A DNA stretch of 64,000 nt from Polytrichum commune (lineage: Eukaryota; Streptophyta; Polytrichopsida; Polytrichales; Polytrichaceae): NCBI GenBank assembly GCA_950295325.1, contig OX485807.1:10755001-10819000 (forward strand). Reading direction: 5' to 3'. Below are positions 11,928 through 24,212 of the stretch, piece by piece. The notes below the pieces were generated by a model, which did no database searches, was not told the DNA's origin, and saw only the letters and a list, made by a program, of their open reading frames with translations. A program made the position numbers and the translations under genes. Every line of letters begins with the position of its first letter. The stretch's first letter is position 1.

Positions 11928-12600
11928 GATGTGGAATGTTGGGGCGATATTTTCTAGAATGTCAATGGGGATACCATCCGGGCCTAGAGTTTGTCCATTG
12001 ATAAGTTGGCAAATGCATGTGTCATACACTTCTTAATTGAATAGGTTATTTATTTTGGTGTTAGGAGGAGCTCTATTATTTAGTGTAAATCCTTTGAGAT
12101 TGTGCCAAGAGTATTGTTGGTTGCGTATGTGTAATTATTTGGATGCAAGTGGGGTAGTGTGCATATGGCAACTTCTTGTGGGTAGAATTCTTGTGCTATG
12201 TCCTTGGGTGTGTGAGGAGGGTAATATTGGTTTAGTGAAGGTTTTCTAGGCTAGTAACTTCATTGGTAGTTAATATTTGATTAATATATTAGTATGGGTT
12301 TGGTGTTGAGGAGGTGTTGGGAGTGTTTCATTGCTTTGGTTATATGAATGAGTGTTTTTTTTGGATGAGTTCGTAGGCTTTCTTTTTGGGTGGTTTTGCC
12401 AAGTGTGGCCAAGTCTTGGAGCCATTGTGAGGGGTTTGGTAGTGGGTATCCGGGAGCTTAATAGTAAGGGTGGGATATGGGGGTCTAAGGGATTGGTAGG
12501 TGGATACGGGTAATTTTTCATGTGAAGTGATATATGCAAAGGTGCCATTGGTAGAGTCTATTTGTAGTTTTTTTGGTGTGTTCATTGACCTGTATGATCA
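11928..12600 (-). pseudogene. LINE relic, upstream part of the split element
   Basis: Read on the minus strand towards 11928, this ends ...NGQTLGPDGIPIDILE..FHILL, matching NGKIPGPDKIPNAILK..FHKLL of the element at 2920-9799. The next residues of that match (FEYCYH) are found at the left relic ending at 1466. The two relics are therefore one older minus-strand LINE opened by the insertion. Multiple stops are present. Confidence 0.7.
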
Positions 12601-14222
12601 TATATATATCCCATATTTAGACTATATATATATAGATAGATGTCTCTATACATGGATATATATGCCTTTCTAATGCGATGATTAATTTATGTATTTGGCT
12701 ATTTGATGCAATTTAAATTTTAAGCAAGTATTTCTTTAGTATGTTGGGTGCAAGCTTGGTAAAGTGGACTAAGAAATTGCTCCGGTATATTGAAACCAAA
12801 GTTTTTTTTTGCCAAACGCTTAAAAGTAGTAGCAAAATGTTGTTTGAATTGGATTTTTTTTCATAATGCCCTTTATTGTTGTGTTAAGTACTCAAATATA
12901 GAATATCAACATAAGATCTTTAAAACTTATAATTGAAATAATGTTCAAAAGCAAATGGCTTAATTTGGTTTTGGACATAGATTTCACCTATAATTTTTTG
13001 AACTTGGATATTTTTTTCATATTCCTTGAATTTGGTATAAACTTGATGGCATCATCATAGAAAGGTGTAGAATAGAATTCACCTAATGTAAATATATCTT
13101 ATTCTAAACAAAATTTAAACGAAACTTGTTCAATACCACCTACTTGCACACCACTTGCACTTGACTCTTCTAAGATACATATCCTTCTTTTGAACATGTT
13201 TTGGCAACACATATTGCTTGGCTTTGTAGATCAATGTGTTTTTTAAATATTTATGGAATCTTCTTTCATAAGGTTCAATATTAGTATATGTTTTTGAATC
13301 ATGTTCACTTAAACCTAGATAGAGATCAAGAATTGTTCACTTTACCATGCTTGCAGCTTCAAATATATGTTAAACGTTGTATGTGGTTTAGTGGTTATTT
13401 GTGTTGGGGTGTACCTATAGTTGTGTGATGGGATGTGTATTGCTCGTGGGGATTGATTGTGGTCCATAGACTACCTCTACCATACACCTCATAAATTATT
13501 CTGCCCAAAATTTTACATGGCCTTTAAAATGCTTAAACATCAACAACATTTATTAATTGCAAACATGAGAAACAACTTCATTGACTTGACAATTTTTGAC
13601 ATTCTCCAACACGTAGTCTCCCTTTCAATCAAAGATAGCCTCAAGTATTTCCCATGGTCGAGTTTGCAAAGGGATAATTCAATCAATGATACCACATCTC
13701 AAGAGATTTGAAGAAAGTATGAGATTATCATACATCTATCAAATGAAAAATGTCAATAATAAAGTTATTTGAAAATATCTACTTCATTTTATTACCAACC
13801 ATGTCAATGTGATTAAAACATCCACCCTTTTAAGTACAATAGCATCTTGTTGTATGTTTTGAACTTCAAAACAAGTCTCCAAATAGCATTGCCAACTCCA
13901 TTAGGAAAATGCGGGGCACGTGAAATAACTCTTGTTTTTTCCAAAGGTTTTTAGTCTAGAAGCTTACACACATGCACAAGGGCGAGGTGGGAATGGTTAA
14001 CGTAGGGTTGTCGGTTGCCATGTGGTGAAGCTAGAATAACAACCGAATTCCCAAGGTGCCCCTCCAACGTGCAAAGTGTGGCACTTTTGGCATGTTTACT
14101 AATCTTTCTACCTGTATCTCATTGCTTTTCTCTTTCCGACTCCAAGACATGTTTTGGCCACTCAACCTAAAGTAGTAAGAGGTACATGGGTCCTAAATGG
14201 TTGCTTTTAATGACTACACTGA
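12601..14222. other. AT-rich spacer, no gene seen
   Basis: TATATA-rich near 12600-12660. Short frames such as 13457-13711 have no recognisable domain or coding bias. I see no RNA gene or clear repeat here. Confidence 0.5.
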
Positions 14223-14424
14223 TTATCCCAATTAGTGTGTGTTACTATTTGGAATTCTGCGAACTATAACTATTTCTTGAGAATGTAATATTCTACCAAG
14301 CAAAGTCATTTACGTTATGTAATGTCTAAACAACCTATTGAACTTTTGTTAGTAAAAAATGAACTTTTGAGTAAGACGTCATTGCATTGCGTGATTCCAA
14401 ATAGTAATACACTAATTGGGATAA
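14223..14424. mobile_element. MITE with ~30-bp terminal inverted repeats
   Basis: The left end TTATCCCAATTAGTGTGTG and the inverted right end (ATTATCCCAATTAGTGTATT) pair over about 30 bp. The 202-bp interior is non-coding. A diverged relative at about 48671-48813 shares the interior (ACCTATTG..CTTTNGTTAGTAAAAA) and the right end. I see no clear target duplication. Its right end abuts the 8-bp duplication of the large transposon. Confidence 0.7.
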
Positions 14425-14429
14425 TTAAT
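14422..14429. repeat. Target-site duplication of the 12-kb transposon, left
   Basis: TAATTAAT here and at 26419-26426, immediately outside the terminal inverted repeats. Confidence 0.75.
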
Positions 14430-14502
14430 GGGGGAGTGCTATCTTATGAGCGGTGAGCAATGAGCGGTGAGGGATGAGCGGTAACTTATGAGCAGTGAGG
14501 AA
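14430..14502 (+). repeat. Left terminal inverted repeat
   Basis: About 70 bp, made mainly of GAGCGGTGAGCAATGAGCGG-like short repeats, pairing with 26345-26418 in reverse. Confidence 0.75.
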
Positions 14503-17500
14503 GATGAAAATTTTGGTAATAGGGCCACCAATATCCTATAACCGTGGAATTGTGGCCTTAAAAATGATGATTTTAGGGTTTAGTAATAAGAGGGTTGAGA
14601 AGGATAAACAACATGAAGTCCAAAAATTTATTCATCAATAGTAGCACTAGACATGAAACTATCTTTTGCCTCGTCATCTATATATATTCGAGCACCTTTG
14701 CATTGCGAATTGATTTTGGAACTATAGCAAGATTCTTCATTTGGATCCGAATCTTCGAGATTCAACATTGCAATTGCAACATTCTCGGCATATGATGGGA
14801 GACGCGGGCTACGGCTTGGACTTCGTAGGAATTGTCTATGTGCCCAAAACGGGAGACATGTCCTCTTTCCAATCGTATTCCTGAAATCAAATCGATGAAA
14901 CATGTAAATAATGTGAAGAAATAAAAATGAACCAATGAATTGAATGAAATGAATGAAATGAATGAATTGAATAAACATTTATTGTATTAAAACTTACTCA
15001 CACTCAAATTCAAGCATCTCCTCATCTGAGAGGTTATCATCTTCTTTTGTGAGATCTTGTATATTCTCCTTAGATGACCCCTCTTTCAAAACGTTTTCCA
15101 AAAGCGGTTTCAATATGTGCTCAAACATGTCATTATCACCCTCAAATGCAAGCAGATGTCTGCCACATGCGCGTGTTGCTAGGATAGAAGCTCCAGTGGA
15201 ACATGTCAAATCAACAACGCGTCCATTCGATGGTGTAAACAATTCAATAAGATCTTGAAAAAAAATGCGGCGATTTTTGATATGGCCCCCTCCAAGGTCT
15301 TCCTGATTTTTGAAGAAGCATGTTTTTTTCATCCACAAAATTGAAAAGCAAGTTTTTGCTTTTCAATCCAGTGCCAAAAAAAGTGGAGTTTGGTTGTCTC
15401 GTGGATTTTGTGGTAGTAAAATCCCTTACCAAGACATGAGCCATAAATGCCGGAGTCTACAAAAAAATATAAATTGTGTTAAAACTATATACAATGCAAA
15501 TAACACCAAAATAATTAAATAGAAACAATTGTGATATGTTATACTTACGGTGTAGGTTGGAGACTCCGGATCCTTGAACACCATGTACGAATTGAGGCAA
15601 ATAAAAGTCGTAAGAACTTTCATGTTGCCGTTGTGTAAGGTTGAATTCAAAACCTTCTTGGTTTGCATATCGATAGCAGAAAATACTATGAGGACGCCAT
15701 CATCAGACAAGATGGACTTGCACAAGGACATTGTTGCAACCATCCAGTTCTTGTCATATTTATTCCAAAGAGGAATTTCAGCAGGTCTATTGGAGAGGTT
15801 GAAGTCAAGGACGTCGGGAAATTGCAGAAAAACCAAGTCAACGGCAAATGGAGTCGGACTTCCCATGACATGAAATTCGCGATTGTCTTTGAACTGAAAT
15901 ACCACAATATATCACAATATAAGACACAAAATAAAATCCAAATGAAAGTAAGAACATTACAGAAAATACCAAAACAATAATACTTGCGTTTTCAAGAAAT
16001 GTCCGCCATTGGATCCACTCAGGAGGGCCTACTTCAACCCCTTCAGACTTGTTCTTGACAGCAGTAGATCGAGCAAAAGAGAGCGTGAGAAAGTTCTTCA
16101 GTATGAATAACTCTTTTCTCAAAACATTCGTTGGCGCACGATGAATAGCGTCATAGGTGCTCGAGTAATGGAATTCCAATACATCGCACGCATACTTTGA
16201 ACTTTCGCCTCCAAGTGGATTCTTATCCAAATCATTGGAAAGAACAAGCAATTCTTCATGTTGTGAAATATCCGATTGATCTTGTATTTTGGTTTTAGGA
16301 ACATGTTTCCTCTTACAACGTTTTGTCTCTTTTGGTTCTGGCTTTCTAAGTTTAAGCTGCACAATTTGTGCTTGCAAAATTGCAGTATCACGAGGATCCA
16401 CATTTTTAGCATCATTTATCTGACGGATTGTCTTCTCACTTGACGGACATGCATCCTTAGGACAATCAAGATACCAACCACAATCCTCATAGTGTGGGAG
16501 CGACCAATCCAAACAAATCTCAGTAGTGAACATGCATGAATCTCCTGCACCAGTGTCACGCCAATTTGGGAAAAAACGAGGTTCCCCTATAACGCATTTA
16601 TGTGGAATCAAAACATATCGAAAATACCTACGCACAAAAATATTGTAAGTCAAATATTCCATGACAATTTGACAAATGGAATAAACAAAATTAAAAAAAT
16701 AATAAGATTAGGTTGTACCTGTATAATACACGTTTCATAGCAAGATCAATATTAGGTTGCTCATCCCAACCGTTGTGTTTTTTAACTTTTCCGCTTTGGA
16801 ATTCACGATAGAATATTGAATTAAAAGCCGCAAACTTCCAGGTTTGGATATACTCGGAGAGAGTAGGCACATCTGCAGGCAACTGAAGAGGAGATGAAAG
16901 AATACTTTGAAGCTCTTCGATAGCCTTTTTTTCCAACTGTGCCCAATATGTAGACTTTGATAACCAATCATCAAGTGCAGAATCAAAGAGGGACGATTTC
17001 GGGAAATGCAATGCATCTTTGTCAAATCTATTGCCATTCCAAAGCTTGAGCCATCCAACTTTGACTTCTGCATCCACAACACTGACAGCAACACGATGAA
17101 GTTTCTCTTGTAGCATTTCAGGCACCGAAAATGAACCCCAATGGTGCTTAACTTTTTCAAGGAAAGCAGAGGTAAGGTTGATATCGGCAATCGCTAGTTG
17201 TTTCGTAAAACTAGAAGATAACATTGCACGTTTTTTGTTGACAGCTGCGGACATTGCTTTTGAAACTCCCTCTGATGTCCGTTCAAGAGGATGAGTTTCA
17301 TTGTACTGGTTGCGCGCAATATCGCTAGCCTCAGCAAGTTCTTGCTGAAAAATCAAACAAAAGTCAATATTTATAAGTTCATATAGATGTAATGTAAAAT
17401 GAAGGTGAATAAACATAAGGCACATATTAGCAATGGTAGAAGAACTTACACTATACATGTAATCCAAAAAAATTAGTCGTGTCAAAGAATACAAAGTTTC

Positions 17501-18670
17501 TACGGACTTCTCCTCACATCGTTTATAACTCTTTGGATCCATTTGCTTTCTGAAGGAAGTCAAAGGCATGGTGCCAATACTTTGCATCCGATATAAAGTA
17601 TGCACCAAATTGGTGGATACGTGAGAATTTTCGGTTGACCTAAAAGAAACATTAAATTGATTAGATTCATGATGATATAATTTGGAAAACAAAATATAAA
17701 CTAGAAATAAGTATAAAAGAATAGGTAAGAACATTACTTGTTGATGTCATGCATAGCAGTCAACAAACTTAGAATGTCGTCAGGCTCGGACGCCAAAATG
17801 ATAGAATCCACAAAGACATGACGTTCATAATTTTCGGTGTATACGCGGTCAATATAATTTTTCCAAGCAAGAAATCTGTGATTTCCATCCCATATAAAAA
17901 ACATCTTGTTCTTGTATGACGTCAATGACAAATCTGTATCCAATTGAAATTCAAACAGGGCATTGACTTGAGCCCAATTTGGGCTCCAAGATGCGCGAAC
18001 CTCATCATCCACGAATTCAAAGTTTCCCTTAGAATTGGTGGCCGATATATAAAACACACGGTCACCATCACGATAACCATTGAAAAATCCGCCTCCAATT
18101 TAGTAATGTCACCCTTCAAAGCAGGACGCACAATCGGCATAGGAACCATGCGACATAAGGATACACGCAAACGAACATTAGGTCCAGCACGGATTGAAGA
18201 AATTGTGGAAGTGGAATTGACCTTTCGTTTGTTCGTAAGCTCCAACACTTTCTCTTGATAAATTTTATTGTCACCATCGTTATCTTCATTCGAGTCAAAA
18301 TCATCGAGGGATTCATTTTTTTCTTTTCTTATTATGAAGATTTGACGATATGTCCTGATGATGATGAACTCGTTGAGATGGACGATCTTGAGTTGAATGC
18401 ATTGTGGATTCATCATCAGTAGAAATAGGAGTCGTTCTTTCCAAATCCATTGATTGGTCCTAAAACAAATGAAATAAGTTTCATAAATATTTCAAAACAA
18501 GTAGCAACACATTAGCAATAACATTACAAAAACAACAGCAATAGCAACAACAATAACAACAGAATACCACGAATACAGGGAAGAATGACAAAAATTATTC
18601 TAGACACAGTCATTTGCACCTTTAAATATTATACGATTAGGGTGGCCGCTCACCCCAAAACTAAAAGGCC

Positions 18671-19365
18671 AGACCCTGTGCGTTAACGCACAGGGTATGT
18701 GCGTCCAACTACAGGTCTAACAAAGTTGGACGCGAGGTTTGGGTCGGCTGACCCAAACCAGGCTCATAGTTTGGGTCGGCCGACCCAAACCAGGCTCACA
18801 GTTTGGGTTGGCCGACCCAAACCAGGCTCACAGTTTGGGTCGATCGACCCAAACTAGGCACACAATTTGGGTCGTTCGACCCAAACTAGGTAGACAGTTT
18901 GGGTCGATCGACCCAAACCATGCTCACAGTTTGGGTCGGCCGACCCAAATTGTCCGCAATTTACGCCTGATTATGCGCAATTACCCAGTCACCACGAAAG
19001 TGCAAACAAACCTTGTACTGCACCTGTACATTAGAGAGCTTGCAGCGATGAGCTCAGGTCCGATGGAGGAGAGAAAAAAAACTGAATGCTTTGGGGTTGT
19101 GGCAATTTATACTACTTGTCCCTGCAGCCATATTTAGCATGGCTCTTCGTGGCCCCGCATAGCCGCTAGAAAGTTGCCAGCGCAGACCCTGTGCGTTAAC
19201 GCACAGGGTCTACTTGCCCAACTTTGCGAAGCCTCTAGCTAAGCAAGTAGACCCTGTGCGTTAACGCACAGGGTCTGCGCTGGCAACTTTCTAGCCACTA
19301 TGACTTACCGCATACACCTTGTGCGTTAGCACATAGACCCTGTGCGTTAATGCACAGGGCCGAGA
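18671..19365. repeat. Dispersed GTTAAC palindromes in intron 1
   Basis: Near-perfect palindromes CCTGTGCGTTAACGCACAGG occur near 18675, 19188 and 19252, with a degenerate one at about 19310-19360. The 19170-19290 stretch is itself a larger inverted duplication: CGCTAGAAAGTTGCCAGCGC and GCGCTGGCAACTTTCTAGCC flank two palindromes. All lie in the 2.3-kb first intron (20765-18460) of the methyltransferase-like gene. Confidence 0.8.
18738..18950. repeat. Palindrome array, TTTGGGTCG type, 7 units
   Basis: There are seven units of about 32 bp, each carrying TTTGGGTCGNNCGACCCAAA with small changes. The central dinucleotides are GC, AT or TT, while the arms are conserved. The linkers read CCAGGCTCACAG. 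The array lies in intron 1 of the methyltransferase-like gene. The same palindrome occurs at 23842-24086 and 43886-44722. Confidence 0.9.
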
Positions 19366-19789
19366 CGTGAATTCGTAAATTTGCCAAAACTTGTAAAAAT
19401 GCTAATGGGATCCAAAAAAAAAACAAAAACATGCTATATTATCTAAATCTCCGTAGCTACAAATTCTTTTCATATTTTGTTTTGGTTTCAAATGATTTTC
19501 TCTTCTCATTCTTCTATCTATTTCCTTGTTTTGGGCCACCTCGTAAATTTTGGGTTTCGGGGCAAAAAAACATTTATGCTATTTTGTGTCATTTTCTAGC
19601 TCCTATAACGTATTGCATGAGTACTTGAGTAGTCATATTTGTCATTTCTTGCATTCTAACTTCGTTTTGAATAGTTTTTTTGCTCCTATGTTCTGAACAT
19701 CGATTTAAATTCATACAATAGATATTTGTTTTAATTTTAGGCTCTCCTAGTCGTTTTACCTCCCAACTTTTGGCCTTCCTAAATTGCTC

Positions 19790-20715
19790 TTACAAACCCT
19801 GTGCGTTAACGCACAGGGTTTTACCTCCCAACTTTGGCCTTCCTAAGTTGCGCTTACAAACCTTGTGCGTTAACGCACATGGTTTCTCCTCCCAACTTTG
19901 GGTTTCCTAAGTTGCGCTTACAAACCCTGTGCGTTAACGCACAGGGTTTCGCGTCCCAACTTTGGGCTTCCTAAATTGCGCTTATAAACCCTGTGCGTTA
20001 ACGCACATGGTTTCTTCTCCCAACTTTGGGCTTCTTTAGTTGCGCTTACAAACCCTGTGCGTTAACGCACAGGGTTTCGCCTCCCAACTTTGGGCTTCCT
20101 TAGTTGCGCTTACAAACCGTGTGCGTTAACGCACAGGGTTTCGCCTCCCAACTTTGGGCTTCCTAAGTTGCGCTTACAAACCGTGTGCGTTAACGCACAG
20201 GGTTTCGCCTCCCAACTTTGGGCTTCCTAAGTTGCGCTTACAAACCCCGTGCGTTAACGCACAGGGTTTCGCCTCCCAACTTTGGCCTTCCTAAGTTGCG
20301 CTTATAAAGCCTGTGCGTTAACGCACAGGGTTTCTCCTCCCAACTTTTGGCCTTATTAAGTTGTTCTTACAAACCCTATGCGTTAACACACAGGGTTTCT
20401 CCTCCCAACTTTGGCCTTCCTAAGTTGTTCTTATAAACCCTGTGCGTTAACGTACAGGGTTTCGCCTCCCAACTTCTCGCCTCTTAAGTTGCTCTTATAA
20501 ACCTTGTGCGTTAACTCACATGGTTTCGCCGGCCAACTTCTCGTCTCTTTAGTTGCTCTTATAAACCCTGTGCGTTCTCCTCCTGACTTGTAGCCTTCCT
20601 AAATTTCTGTTATATACCATGTGCATTAACGTATAGGATTTCTTCTCTCCAATTCATAACCTCTATAAATTGCTATTACATGACATGTGAGTGAACGTAC
20701 AAGGTTCTCCGTCCT
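19790..20715. repeat. Palindrome array, CG-TTAA-CG type, about 13 good units
   Basis: The period is about 63 bp. Each unit holds CCTGTGCGTTAACGCACAGG between TTGCGCTTACAAA and TTTCGCCTCCCAACTTTGGG. Units become increasingly degenerate towards 20715, as in an array losing copies by mutation at one edge. It sits in intron 1 of the methyltransferase-like gene, just downstream of exon 1. Confidence 0.9.
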
Positions 20716-20765
20716 AACTTACAACTTATGCACTATCAAATTATGTGAACGTTGAACTGACTTAC

Positions 20766-21047
20766 CTTTTTGTTTGTCGTCTTCTTTTAACCCGTCTTCA
20801 ATTCGGACTCTGATATACGATCGTCTACATCTTCTTTGCTCTTTGCACCTTCATCATCCTCCATCGCATCAAAATCCAGTGTCTTAACAGTTTCTTCTAC
20901 CGTACTCAATAATTTTGTTTTCCCTTCTTTTTTTGCATCATTCTTTCCCACACTTAGTCTGAACCTCTTTTTCTCGGAAGTGAAATACAAAGCTTTCCTA
21001 CGTCTTCTCTTCGGCCTCACGGGTGTTCTCTCTACATCGTCTACCAT
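20766..21047 (-). other. Exon 1 of the methyltransferase-like gene
   Basis: ATG at 21047 opens 94 codons that end in a strong donor (AAAAAG|GTAAGT at 20766/20765). An acceptor TTTGTTTTAG at 18460 rejoins the frame in phase 0 to a segment beginning DQSMDLERTTP. An in-frame TAA at 20787-20789 is best explained by CAA to TAA. Without that stop the exon would be fully open. It could instead be a separate 86-residue basic protein. Confidence 0.55.
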
Positions 21048-21552
21048 CGTTGGTATCTATGATATGTTTTCTATCAGGTACTATCATTTATTCTTCCAAT
21101 GTATCTATCTCACAAAATCCGGCGTATATTACGATCACATGTTGTAATTGGCGTTCAATGAACGAGATATTTCAACGCGTTTGTCATTATGTGTTTATTT
21201 TTGTTATATCCGCCCAAATTTTCTGACACCTACTTTGTTTTATTCATAATAATCAATAATTTATTTTTCCAACCAATCTGCGTCAGTCCACACATATATA
21301 TTTTAAATTTCTACCAATCCTTTTAGTATTTGACCCCGTTTTGTGTATATCTTGCTCGTAAATAGTCTCTGACTATTATTATATTATGTCCACTTCTGTA
21401 TTATTAGATGCTATGTATCACACGCTTTCATCTCCATCCATTATTGTGTCACACGTTTTCATTTCCATTCATTTCCTCACACAACTCTATACAAAAGCAA
21501 CATTCACCCCATATTTTTGTAATGTGTTGTTCATATGTTCTTTTGATTTTCT
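21048..21552. promoter_or_regulatory. Divergent promoter region of the transposon
   Basis: About 500 bp of AT-rich sequence separates the start of the minus-strand methyltransferase-like gene from the start of the plus-strand transposase gene. I see no firm TATA box. The arrangement implies shared control of both genes. Confidence 0.4.
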
Positions 21553-23754
21553 ATGGCTACCATTAGAGCTCATGGATCTTTTGTTCCCTTCATCTTGCCA
21601 CTCCAAGATGATGGTCATGTGAGTGTTTCAGAGGATTTACTTAGTTTGAGATTCAACCTCCAGATATGAACCATATATTTAGAGCATGAGATGTACTCTG
21701 CAGATGGAGAGGTGTATGAAACGATTTTGGTTCCAAAAAATAGAACTGATGTTGGTTTTATGTGGATCTTAGGACCTGGTTCATTTAGGGTGATAGGACT
21801 TTCTGAGTCTCAAATGCAAGCTTCAACTGTCATTTTGACAAACGAATCCGGTACATCCACAGTTCAAATTCCCTCTATCGCACCTGTTAAGGTGGAACCC
21901 CTTGATGATAGTGTGTTTGTGCTATCAGATTCAGAAGATGACATTTGTGTATCTGTTGATCTTTCAAACACATCGCCATTTCCATTTAGAAGTGTTCATT
22001 CTACTCCTTCCCAACTTCCTATACATGTAGCCAAATCCCCTTGCGGTCTTATGTACAAGAAGGTGGTTCCCCAAATCTCACCTTCTCAACGTCCTCCACT
22101 ACACCCTTCACCTTCATCTACAGGGTTGACTATGGTTGATGGCTTGAAGCTGACAAAGTCAAGAAAAAGATCAAAGTCCGATCTTACATCCATTGATTTT
22201 GACAATATAGATGTTCGTGAAGTCAAGTACTTACCATCTTCTTTTAATGGTGATGTTTTGTTTGTCTTGCCTCCTGTGTCATTCAAAGTTCCAAGTACGT
22301 ATGGTCGCTCAATGGACGGCATGGACAAGATGTGCGACGGTCACCCTTGGTGCACCACCAAAACCACGAATATCCAAAATGACTTTGGACTGTCCTTCCG
22401 GCGCTCTACTTGTGCTGGTCATCTCCAATGTCATAATGACTACTGTGATTACATGAATCGCAATGGGGGCCTCCGGAACAATACTGAATGGGCCGGTTCA
22501 ACTCCTATCCCATTTGCTGTGGGTGTTGTTCCCCCTACTAAGTCCACTGTCGAGTGTAAGGTATGTCGTTTCACACCTGTGTGCATTGCTTTGTGTAATG
22601 CTCAAATCATATACATTCACTCCACATCCGTTGGAATGTCCAGGGCTTGCATTCATCTTGGTGTACATGATCACCCTGTGGCCAATGGCACATGCCGTGA
22701 ATCATTGGACATGGCATACCAATGCGTTGCAAATGAAGTATTGAAAACACCCATAGTAAAAAATTCAGCCATAGTTATGGCGGCGAGCAAACAATTCTTG
22801 GCCGATTACCTTCTCAAATCTCCTGCAAATGTCGAAGGCCATCACTTGGTTGGTTCATCCCTAGAGGTCGTCATGGACAAATTCAGCACCCTTGCCTCTC
22901 CAAATTGTCGTAACTTTGTATCTGGATCAAAGCGTTTTTTGCGTAGTGGAATGGGAACTATGGATAGTATTATGGCGCTCAAAGACCACTCTGCTTTCAA
23001 ATTCGTCCATGGTAGTCGGTTCCCAGGGCAGTCAAAGGACAAAGTGTTTGTTTTTAAGATGTCTGTAGACCTTCCAGGTAGTGGTGTGGAGCTTGTGAAG
23101 AGGATGCAAGTCGGTGGGGATATGGAGAATTCATGGATTATGTTTGATAATGTCAAACGTTTAAAGGACTGGACGACCATGACTTGCCATGTGTACGACA
23201 GTCGATACTGTAAAGTGTTGACTATTGCGTGTTGTGACATGCAATCTGAAGATGGTGCAGCGTAAATTCTCTTTTGGGAAAATTTGAATGTTGTCATGGC
23301 AGATAATGATGTACCAAACGTAAACTTCAAAGGGTTTATGGTTGATAGTGCTCAAGCTAATTGGAATGCGGTGAGGGCGATTTACGGGGATGGTGATCCA
23401 AGTCTACCCATGGTTGCACGTGAGCGTACATGTCTTTTCCATTGGTCCGCAAGCTTGGATAAGGTGACCCAAAAGTATATCAAACCATCCTTGCAATTTC
23501 AACACAAACAAATATGCAAGGATTACAAAGACGCGAAAACAATGGACCATTGTACCATGTACCATGTGATTCGTTCTTGGTGGTTGTCATCTGGAGCTGC
23601 CTCCGAAGAAGGCATCCTTGGCCTTTCAGAGTGGTTGGGATTTTGGCACTTTCCTTACAGATAATGGGGTGACCATATGCTACTTGTAAGTACATATCAA
23701 ACTTCATTATTCAATGTAATATATCCTATGTTTTTTTTATTTTTGTCTTTCTGT

Positions 23755-24212
23755 GTTGTTCATAGGATATGACAATAAAAGAGCGTGCGGGAATGCCAAT
23801 ATGCAACCTTGCAGAGACTGTACATAACAAACAACAAACAGTTTGGGTCGTTCAACCCAAACCTTGTAGGCAGTTTGGGTTGTTCGATCCAAACCTTGTA
23901 GGCAGTTTGGGTCGTTCGACCCAAACGTGGCAGCCATTTTGGGTTGTTCGATCCAAACCTTGTAGGCAGTTTGGGTCGTTCGACCCAAACGTGGCAGCTA
24001 TTTTGGGTTGTTCGATCCAAACCTTGTAGGCAGTTTGGGTCGTTCGACCCAAACGTGGCAGCCATTTTGGGTTGAACGACCCAAACCTAGATATATAATC
24101 TATCTTATGTTTGTCTTATCCTTGTATTTGTGTGTTGTTCATAGGATATGACAATAGAAGAGCGTGCGGAAATGCCAACATGCAACCTTGCAGAGACTGT
24201 ACACAACAAATG
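23755..24212 (+). repeat. Duplicated intron-exon junction around the array
   Basis: TGTTGTTCATAGGATATGAC and the ensuing coding segment (MTIEERAEMPTCNLAETVHNK) are present twice, once before and once after the palindrome array. Both copies retain the acceptor site. Only the downstream copy continues into open coding sequence. Confidence 0.8.
23842..24086. repeat. Palindrome array in transposase intron, 8 units
   Basis: Eight units of 32-33 bp carry TTTGGGTCGTTCGACCCAAA. Intact units partly alternate with a variant TTTGGGTTGTTCGATCCAAA, giving a ~65-bp higher-order repeat. The array is flanked by a duplication of the intron 3' end and following exon start (about 23755-23835 and 24133-24212). 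Confidence 0.9.

Larger units (their letters stand above)
14628..21047 (-). pseudogene. ParB-like / DNA N6-N4 methyltransferase-like spliced TE gene
   Basis: I infer eight exons: 21047-20766, 18459-17738, 17639-17450, 17344-16719, 16627-15984, 15893-15549, 15456-14998 and 14880-14628. GT-AG borders keep phase at most joints; the 15984/15893 joint is unclear. The product would be about 1170 residues. Exon 1 is basic (RPKRRRRK) then acidic, like a nuclear-localisation segment. Exon 2 has FIWDGNHRFLAWKNYI, resembling ParB/sulfiredoxin-fold DGNHR. Exon 6 has AVDLVFLQFPD where a beta-class methylase would have DPPY. Exon 7 has LFTPSNGRVVDLTCSTGA and AFEGD, like motif I, in the beta-class order. 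Defects are TAA in exon 1 (20787), an A-run frameshift near 18318, a frame change near 18090 and an extra T in a T-run near 15262. The ParB-methylase fusion is best known from phage-type proteins. Confidence 0.6.

Noticed and set aside
13457-13711. 84-codon plus-strand frame
   Set aside because: AT-rich, with no domain or homologous copy in the window.
18739-19137. 132-codon frame over the first palindrome array
   Set aside because: Product of the tandem repeat. It lies in the inferred intron and reads GRPKPG-type repeats.
19790-20715. CRISPR array
   Set aside because: Repeats are palindromic but the linkers are also conserved rather than unique, no cas genes are present, and the DNA is eukaryotic.
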